Positions 57,069-64,000 of a DNA stretch of 64,000 nucleotides are shown piece after piece (positions within the stretch are counted from its first letter, which is position 1; every line of letters starts with the position of its first letter). Source of the stretch: Pohlia nutans (Eukaryota; Streptophyta; Bryopsida; Bryales; Mniaceae); assembly GCA_022496805.1 (NCBI GenBank), contig CM040087.1, positions 5,778,001 through 5,842,000 of the forward strand. Reading direction: 5' to 3'. Made by a program: the position numbers and the translations under genes. The notes under the pieces were generated by a model, which saw only the letters and a list, made by a program, of their open reading frames with translations, searched no databases and was not told where the DNA came from.

Positions 57069-58880
57069 GTTCAAGCATGTGAACTGAAACCTGATTGGGA
57101 TTCCGACACTTTCACCAAGAGCTGTCATTCTACCGGTGGGTAGAATGTCCGCCAGAACCTGTGCGATGGCAAATCTCGAAATTAAGAGAGGTCGGTGGAT
57201 TTGAGAAACTAGCACAGCCAAGATGGGCAAGTACATAACATTTTTGGACAAGACCTTCGGCCAATATTACGACTTTGCGTGTAGTAGGTTGTTGACGAAG
57301 AGACTTGTCTGGATAGATATATGTGTTCTGGCATCAGTTGCCTGTGTTGCTTGCCATTCGTCACCTGCCCGCACTTAGGTTTTTCTTGAAATAAGTTCCA
57401 GTTCATTGGTCTCTTACACGGTGTTACAGCGTTCAGGACAAATATCTGGATGTCTGACCTCACTGGTAGCTGGACTAACATTGAAACCACTTCTCACAAA
57501 CTGAATGGGATGTGCTTTCGTGATTTTTGCGAAGTTGTGATTCAACCACATCTCCGCAGCAGAAGGTACCTTTTTCTATTGCCCTTGAGTTCTCTAACGT
57601 TTCCGTGATCCCATCCTGCAAGGGTAAGCCTCTCGATGGGTATCTAATAAAATTCTGGGCTTAGACTGACCACATGGCCTGAGTGATATCAATTCCTAGG
57701 GCAATTCCAGTTTTGAACTTATGAATTGCCCAATAACTTAGTACCCGTAGTAGTGGGGGGTTCTGGGTGGGATTATTGTAGCCAGTTCAAGTAGCATATT
57801 ATTTTTTAATGATTTGTACCCTAATACGCATATGTAGGGATGGACCGTTGGATTATTCTATGAGAACAGTTATCATTTTTGCGTGACCTGACTGAACTGC
57901 CTGATTGGTGGGATTCTTAGAATTGGCCGTGTAGTATCTACTTGATGGGGGTACTGTAATTGATTCTCACACGAGTGGGAATCATACTGGAAATGAGGGT
58001 AGTGGTACATTTTGTGCCGCTTAAGAATTTTCTAACTTAAACCAGAAAGTGCAGACGTACTGCATGTCTACATCCCAGGGACGTTACATTTAGACTGATT
58101 TTATAAAATATGTAATTCAAAAATGTTTCTGGTGTAATCTTTGGTGACTCCTAAATTCTGGTGTGCTCTCTGAATTTCACACCGCAGGACCTAACGAATG
58201 TTCTAGAGTAGGAGTACAATAGGAAATAAAATCTAACTAAATTAGTGAATGATAATCACTACGGTTAGTACGGTAACTTAGCAGTTCCATCAGAAGATCA
58301 GAACTCCTGCCTCGTGATATTTTGATGCACTGGGTGTCTGAGAAATCATAGGGAGGAAGGTTGAAGTGATTGCAATTATTGAGGTCATTTAGATAATCAC
58401 TTGGAGTCTTGGACGCTCCATTTTGGTAGTGACCTTTGACTAAAATAAATATGTATCATGAATGCAAGAATTTACTTCAATTACGGGTTTCAAATCCATG
58501 TTTGAGAAGGTAACGTAGTTTTGAAATTCTTTTCATTTGAGTGATCTTTAACTCCGAATGTTCTCTCATTAATTTTGAGCATAGAATATATGTTGAAAAC
58601 AAGGTGAATTGAGTGAATTTGGATTATTGTTGGGAGCTTTTATCGATAGGACCATAATTTATAGGCATATTTCTTTACCAGTTTTTAGAACTTACTCAAT
58701 GTTCATCACTTTTGAACTTATTGTTTGTTCAAAGAATGTGTTTGTCCCTTCATTTTTAGTGGTGCTCACAATTATCACATCAAGTGCAGTGTATCTTTAA
58801 CAATCTCATGTAATAATTGGTAAGAATTAATGGTGGCGAACTTTTAAAATTTGATTGCGGAAATATTTAAGAAACATGTG
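57069..58880. other. 3' UTR of the MED26-like gene and intergenic DNA
   Basis: Sequence downstream of the stop at 57066-57068 stays moderately GC-rich to about 57600, consistent with a 3' UTR; the end is not fixed. Minus-strand frames 57251-57012 and 57490-57209 overlap this region and have no domains. Confidence 0.4.
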
Positions 58881-58881
58881 T

Positions 58882-58915
58882 GCACACACACACACACACA
58901 GATATATATATATAC
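58882..58915. repeat. (CA)n(TA)n microsatellite
   Basis: About nine CA dinucleotides followed by GATATATATATATA. Confidence 0.9.
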
Positions 58916-58924
58916 CAAAATGAA

Positions 58925-59037
58925 GTATTGTCCCAATGTCCCCTTGTTCGGTGGGCACCAAGCATTGACATTACGAATGGACACTTTATTCACGCCGGCC
59001 CCTTACTCAAAAGGGACTGGAGTTTCTATTTATCTAT
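58925..59037. repeat. 110-bp dispersed sequence (copy 2)
   Basis: Matches 47623-47735 in the same orientation, with the conserved ACTTTATTCACGCCGGCCC and a TATTTATCTATC tail. Here it follows the microsatellite directly. Confidence 0.7.
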
Positions 59038-59471
59038 CTATTTACCAAAATGAAGCTAAAGTATTTTATTCTTTTTATCTTAATTGATCAAATTTGCAGT
59101 TTTTTTAATTGCTATAAAGGATGTTATAAAAATTGCTCTTGAGACCATTATTTGATTTCTCCTCAATTTGAATGACAAGATGAACCTAAGTAAACTTAGA
59201 AATTTGATAGACCAAAATAGAGAAATAGTAAAACATACTTCGAAAACAATAAATAACACGTTTGAATAAAACCTCATGGAATTGTGCATGGTAAAAGTTT
59301 AGATGTCTTTTCTCTTAATATCGATTGTTTCAAGGAATAAAAAATTCCAATCCTAGGTGATTTGGGAAGTTTTGGAGGATGATTTTCTAAAAAATAATCT
59401 TAAAAATATAAGTTTGGAGCTCAAAATACCAATTTTTTGACATGGAAGTCATTTCAAGGCCTCCCTAACCT

Positions 59472-59693
59472 TTAATTCTTAAACATCCCATGGGGAAAGT
59501 ACATACATTCATGTATAATTGGCATTTGCTACCAACGAGAAGTTTTAAATTGGGATCTCAAAAACTCACTAGAACCGCATTGATCTAAATTCCAACTTCA
59601 CTTTTGAACTCGAAATTCTTGAAAGTGTGGATACAACCAAAATTCATCATATTCTACCTGCTGCAAAGGCATGTTTTGACGTTTAGGGGTTAA
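59472..59693. mobile_element. TTAA-ended element (short copy)
   Basis: Starts TTAATTCTTAAACATCC, a variant of TTAACCCCTAAACGTCC, and ends TTTGACGTTTAGGGGTTAA. About 220 bp. Confidence 0.55.
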
Positions 59694-59752
59694 AGGTTAA
59701 GCAAATCATGTATTGTTCTAAGTTTTGATTTAAGGATGTTTTGTAATCGTGA

Positions 59753-59971
59753 TACACCGATTACTGCCATTACTGTAAAGCACACTAATTGTTTTAAAAC
59801 GGCTACATCTTTTTTTGCAAGTTGAACTGTTTTACAAAATATGTTTATAGACACTCTACTACATTAGTAGTACCAATTTGTATGACATTGATAGAAATAT
59901 TCGCCTTTTGTAAAAAGTTATAGCTTTGAGTAAATTGTTAGTGTCTTACAATAATGGCAATAGTTTGTGTA
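59753..59971. mobile_element. TA-bordered MITE, about 215 bp (copy 3)
   Basis: Ends TACACCGATTACTGCCATTA and AATGGCAATAGTTTGTGTA. It is in reverse orientation to the copy at 44747: CTACTACATTAGTAGTACCA here is the complement of its TGGTACTACTAATGTAGTA. Confidence 0.8.
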
Positions 59972-60860
59972 TTTGTTTTTGTATGTATATGATATATTTA
60001 CTTATTGCATTTGTATTGAACAATGAATATTTTTTCTAATTTTCTTGCAACACATTAATCGATGATTAAGCTAGAAGGATGTCTTCAATTTATGTAATTA
60101 AATTTTATAAATAATACTATTTGAGATTTGCAAATGGATCATGGAGAGCACTTTTCCTTTAAAATAAGTTTAAAAAACTATATAGAACAACGGCGTACCT
60201 ATTAGAAACACTTCCAATTAGCCACTTGTTATAGTAAACAATAGTTTTTAGGGCCATTTAATTTCTCACATCTATGTGTGGGCTCCAATCTTTGAAGGTT
60301 GCTACATTTCATTTAAAACAAAAGCAAATTCTAATCTACGTGAGGTCATTGCCTTCTAACTAATTTTAAAATCTAGATTAAAGTAATTATAACTAATTGC
60401 AATTGTCTTGCAAAACCAGCCTTTAATAAATTCTTTTCCAAAATATATGCCTTTTGAATATAAAAGCCTTTAATTGATTCTTCTCACACTTGTAATTAAC
60501 ACTTTAAAATTTCATGGTTTATTCATACGATGTTCAAAACGTTAAGGCTAAGAGAATTTGAGATCTTCTTTCAACAATCAACAAAGCCCAACAAAACTAA
60601 GACAATTTAATAAGTACCATACTTAAATACTTCTCAGTTATGTGCTTTCGTATGCGATTATAAGAAAAAGTTGTGAAGTGGAAGGACCTCATTTCAAGTC
60701 TTTAAGGATTTTCAACCATCAAAACTAATATAATAAATTTGAAAATCCTGGGCATTGCAAGAAGTTAGAAATCTCCAATTTTCACAAAAAATAAAAAAAT
60801 CATTACTTGTTTAATAAATATGTGTCTGTGCAAACAAGAAAATTTGAGGTTACTACCTAA

Positions 60861-61079
60861 GGTCGAGCCACCTAAAACCGACCGGGTACCCAAAGCCGAT
60901 AATTTCTACACATGGCTTTCATTTTAGAACGCACATCTAGGTAAACCATAGATGGCTTATCGTTTTGGTCAACAAACCATAAAGGCTCTATGACATATTT
61001 AGATTTGCGTTCTAAAATGAAAGCCATGTGTAGAAATTATCGACATTAGGTACTTGGTTGGTTTTAGGTGGCTCGACCT
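60861..61079. mobile_element. Hairpin MITE, arms about 85 bp
   Basis: Starts GGTCGAGCCACCTAAAACCG and ends TTTTAGGTGGCTCGACC. Arms continue through AATTTCTACACATGGCTTTC and ATTTTAGAACGC against GCGTTCTAAAATGAAAGCCA. Loop of about 45 bases. Bordered by TAA and TTA. No coding capacity. Confidence 0.85.
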
Positions 61080-61654
61080 TACATCCAACCCTCTAAAGGT
61101 CTTGTAATTGTAATAATAGAGAGTACTCAAATAATTAGGAACAAGAACTTGATTATGCATGTGTTTTTACAACCTTGAAGGACTGACAATATTACTTGTT
61201 ATGAAACAAAATTGAGGATGGGAACGGAATTAGATTCTTCTGCATTGGAGAGCCAATGTTGCATCAAATACCATAAGTGGAAGGTTGGGTTAGTGGAAAA
61301 GAATCCTAAAAGAAATGCTGAAAGTTTTGGACTATGTTTTCAAAAAAAATTGTATGATGAGAAAGAAATTCTTAAAGAATATTCTTGAATCTTTCAAGAT
61401 GTGCCAAACCTTATTTTTTGAATATTTGGGTTGACTTGGTGAACCTTCCTCACTTCACTGACATGATTGGGCGGTTGGTGTGAGCAGTGCAAGGTAAAAT
61501 ATCTCTCCAGTCTTCAGGGGGTTTAAGTAAATGTTTACTGTAACATTTCCAGATTTTCTGCCTTTGCAAAGAAAGAGTTGATATGACTTGGTACCTAAGG
61601 TAACTGAACTGCCTAACCGACATAACATTCTTTAGCAGCCTCATTTTTCATCCT

Positions 61655-61835
61655 TGGGCATCAACATCGCATGCCAGAATCATTGTAAGAATCAAAATCT
61701 TCTGGAGGATCAAAGCCATCTCTAGTTAATGATGGCTTGGCAGTTCAACTAATTTATGTAATTTCAATAATTTCTATATGTTCCACATCATCGATTCCTT
61801 ATTCATATGTCGATCCTCTGCACAAGCAAAAGGGT
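61655..61835 (-). pseudogene. Dispersed coding-like sequence, copy 2
   Basis: Minus-strand counterpart of 43205-43412: GIDDVEHIEIIEIT, stops, then AKPSLTRDGFDPPEDFDSYN and TGA. Preceded on that strand by CACACCCTTTTGCTTGTGCAG. Here the frame is broken. Confidence 0.4.
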
Positions 61836-62524
61836 GTGTTATAGCACTAGCTAAAGAATGCTATGGACCATATTTGGTCGATTCAAATATTAAGGGTTAC
61901 CAAAATTTTAGGAAACTCGACATAAGGTTCTTTAGCCCTCGTAAGTTGTACCTAGGAATCACAATTGTTGCATGAGAGTCATTGTAGCGAATTTTGGAAT
62001 ATTAAACATGCCACGTAATTCTTTCTCTAAAGAATGATGGTGTAAAGTTGGAAGTCCACAATAGCCCTACCTCAAGAATCACATGTTTTGAATATTTTAT
62101 CTTTCGTGTAGTGAGAGCAAATGGGTGAACCTTTGCAAGGCCTAAAGAGCCTTATGGAAGTGATAGTATCTCAAATTGTCACAATTTTGATAATCTGCCC
62201 AAAATGGAATCTTTAGATTTGTTATCAAATAAGATTAGTTCTAACATGAGCAACATAACCACCATGTAAAATCAAGGTTTTTGACCTATTGCAATTGATT
62301 CCAATTCAAAATGATTGAACACGTGTTTTACATGAACTTTCAAAGAGAATTCTTATAAATTGATTATTAAAAAATTCATAGCATTTTTTCAAATTTTAAC
62401 CATATGGATGTTGTCTTATTGCTGTGTTCTACATATGTGTTTAAGGATTGTAACTCATAAAAGTTGTGTAAAATGAACATTAAAACACATCTAGTTTTTA
62501 AGAAAACCCTTGGGCACTTAGAAG

Positions 62525-62631
62525 TTAACCCTTAAACGTTCATACTATAATTGCGTGGTCAAACCTCATCAATTCTTTACAATTTAAAATCTATTATATA
62601 TTTTTTGGTATTATTCTCATATAAGGTATTG
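62525..62631. mobile_element. TTAA-ended element end (fragment)
   Basis: TTAACCCTTAAACGTTCATA is a clear left end of the family, but a matching right end is missing. The next family member begins at 62632, so this copy is probably truncated. Confidence 0.4.
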
Positions 62632-63179
62632 TTAACCGTTTAAGGTCCCAATTCAACTTTGTTTTCAAAGATGCACTATAAAATGTTTGATAAAACCCTA
62701 AAATGGAGTAGATGTACAAAGAAAACTTGTAAATGTCAATGTAAAGATCACATCTGTACGGTTAGATGCATCATATTTTTTATTAAAAGTTTTTATTTAA
62801 TTTTGAAATGTTTTCTTTTGAAATTCAATTAAAAATCCCAAATCAACACAAAAAAAATTCCAAAAATTGTGATGAAATTGGAATAACATGCCCTACGAGA
62901 TGGTATGGTTTCCATTAATTGATTCTAACTATTTTGAAAAATCATGTTTGAGGTCTCACTTTTTGAACTAAGAATGAAACTTGACATAAATCGATTGTGC
63001 TATTTTTACAAAAATAATAATAACCTATTTTGAAGATCCAAACCGTTCAAAGAATAGTGAACTTGCACAAGAACCAAGATTAATTTTGGTGAATGAAGAT
63101 TCTCAAATCTGGATGAGATCCGAACAGGTTGAATATGTTCGTCGTCCAGTATATGGACGACAGCGCGTTCAAGGGTTAA
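62632..63179. mobile_element. TTAA-ended element, subgroup 2 (copy 2)
   Basis: Starts TTAACCGTTTAAGGTCCCAA and ends GCGCGTTCAAGGGTTAA. Collinear with 46245-46813. Just inside the right end is the hairpin CGTCGTCCAG..ATGGACGACAG. Confidence 0.75.
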
Positions 63180-63294
63180 ACCAATTAATCTTGATTTTTT
63201 CATAATTATTTAAATATTAAGAATAAATTCTATAAGATTTTTCAAAAAAAAATTCTTGTAAAAATCATAGTAATTACAAAAATGCGTAGAATAG

Positions 63295-63537
63295 TACACC
63301 CTCCTTCCCAAAGTTATTGTCATGTTTGAAAGGCATATTTGAAAGTGCTTTTTAAGCAGGTAAAAAAAAAACTTCCTTGTGGCTAATTTTATTTAGGTTG
63401 CAATGAACACATGCAATGTTCTTCAATCATTCTAGTGACATAATTTGGAACCTTTTTTAATCATATTCCTTTCAATATGATCAATGAAATTGGCTCAAGC
63501 AAACTAGTTGGACAATGACTTTGGGACGGAGGGAGTA
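63295..63537. mobile_element. Stowaway MITE
   Basis: Starts TACACCCTCCTTCCCAAAGT and ends ACTTTGGGACGGAGGGAGTA, the hallmark Stowaway (Tc1/mariner) termini with TA borders. 243 bp. Confidence 0.88.
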
Positions 63538-63631
63538 TCAATTCTTTTGGGAAAATGTAAATAATAGTGATGAACAACCTCGGGGGATGCACTACAATAT
63601 CTTGTATGAAATTACGTGTACAAAAGTGGTA

Positions 63632-64000
63632 TTAACTCCTAAACGTCTCAGCGTCCAGAAACTGGACGACGAATGATTTCAAAGCATTCTCACGTTCTCA
63701 TCAACGCTTGGATGATACTCATCCAATTTTTTGGAGATTCTTCACTAAGTTGTTGTCCTATCTAATGGCTGGATTTAGTCATAATAGAGTACATATTTTT
63801 CTAAAATTGCAAATGTAGAAGTATGTCAAGTCGTTGACCAAGCCAAAATTGCATTGACTCTAGTTCAAAGTGGAATCGTGAAAAATGAGGTCATAAATTT
63901 AAGAAACACAAAAATTTCAAAGTATCACCACACTTAAGAGTATCTCATTTCAAACTCATTCCAAAAAAATTTACTCAAAAAATATTGAAATTTAGTTTGT
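63632..64000. mobile_element. TTAA-ended element entering the right edge (copy 5)
   Basis: Starts TTAACTCCTAAACGTCTCAG and carries the subterminal hairpin CGTCCAGAAACTGGACG. Reverse orientation of copy 2 (19212-19802), with the AGCCAAAATTGCATTGACTC block matching. Its right end lies outside the window. Confidence 0.65.

Overview
The window is nuclear DNA from a land plant. Two spliced genes are clearly of plant type: a long nucleotidyltransferase of the At3g61690 kind and a plant MED26-like Mediator subunit. Introns are short GT-AG introns, TTTAGGG-type telomere-like repeats occur, and the mobile elements are the usual plant kinds (Stowaway, CACTA-type and TWA-bordered Harbinger-like MITEs, large fold-back elements, a probable tRNA-derived SINE). 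Two well supported genes in 64 kb means a repeat-rich genome of moderate or large size. I suspect a non-seed plant (lycophyte, fern or bryophyte), but the sequence alone does not prove it.

Layout. 0.26-3.04 kb: a fold-back element with an inverted pair of Myb-like fragments inside. 3.5-4.3 kb: two different small elements joined end to end. 6.0-16.1 kb: the minus-strand nucleotidyltransferase gene, 17 coding exons that I could join with consistent splice phase, about 1796 aa. A tandem pair of MITEs (16.34-17.17 kb) lies just upstream of its start. 17.3-26.2 kb: AT-rich repeats and decayed sequence, including a palindromic fold-back element at 22.1-23.1 kb. 26.2-27.8 kb: a terminal-inverted-repeat element with many subterminal repeats and a nested SINE-like sequence.

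27.9-38.6 kb is the most unusual part. It is a sharply bounded GC-rich island holding four tandem arrays with unrelated periods (about 51, 26, 138 and 49 bp), all built round the same short palindrome, (G)GGAG-NN-CTCC(C). On the minus strand it has a TATA box at 33.49 kb, repeat-encoded open frames, and a broken FCP1-like phosphatase domain at 27.9-28.4 kb. On the plus strand there is an unrecognised four-exon gene (35.0-38.2 kb), and the 49-bp array is its second intron. Between the two start regions lies a compact segment with CACGTG and TGACGTCA elements. I read the island as one composite, probably mobile, unit; that reading is an inference.

38.7-52 kb: AT-rich intergenic DNA full of small elements: a TTAA-ended family, a TA-bordered family of about 215 bp, a telomere-repeat-bearing element, two CACTA-type MITEs and others. 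52.5-57.1 kb: the MED26-like gene on the plus strand (a 5' UTR intron and eight coding exons, 464 aa). 57-64 kb: more elements, including a hairpin element, a Stowaway and three or more further TTAA-ended copies.

The two host genes do not form a functional cluster. One probably modifies RNA 3' ends; the other links Mediator to RNA polymerase II elongation factors. The element families recur across the window in both orientations, which is how their borders were found. All boundaries were read by eye, with no alignment or database search.
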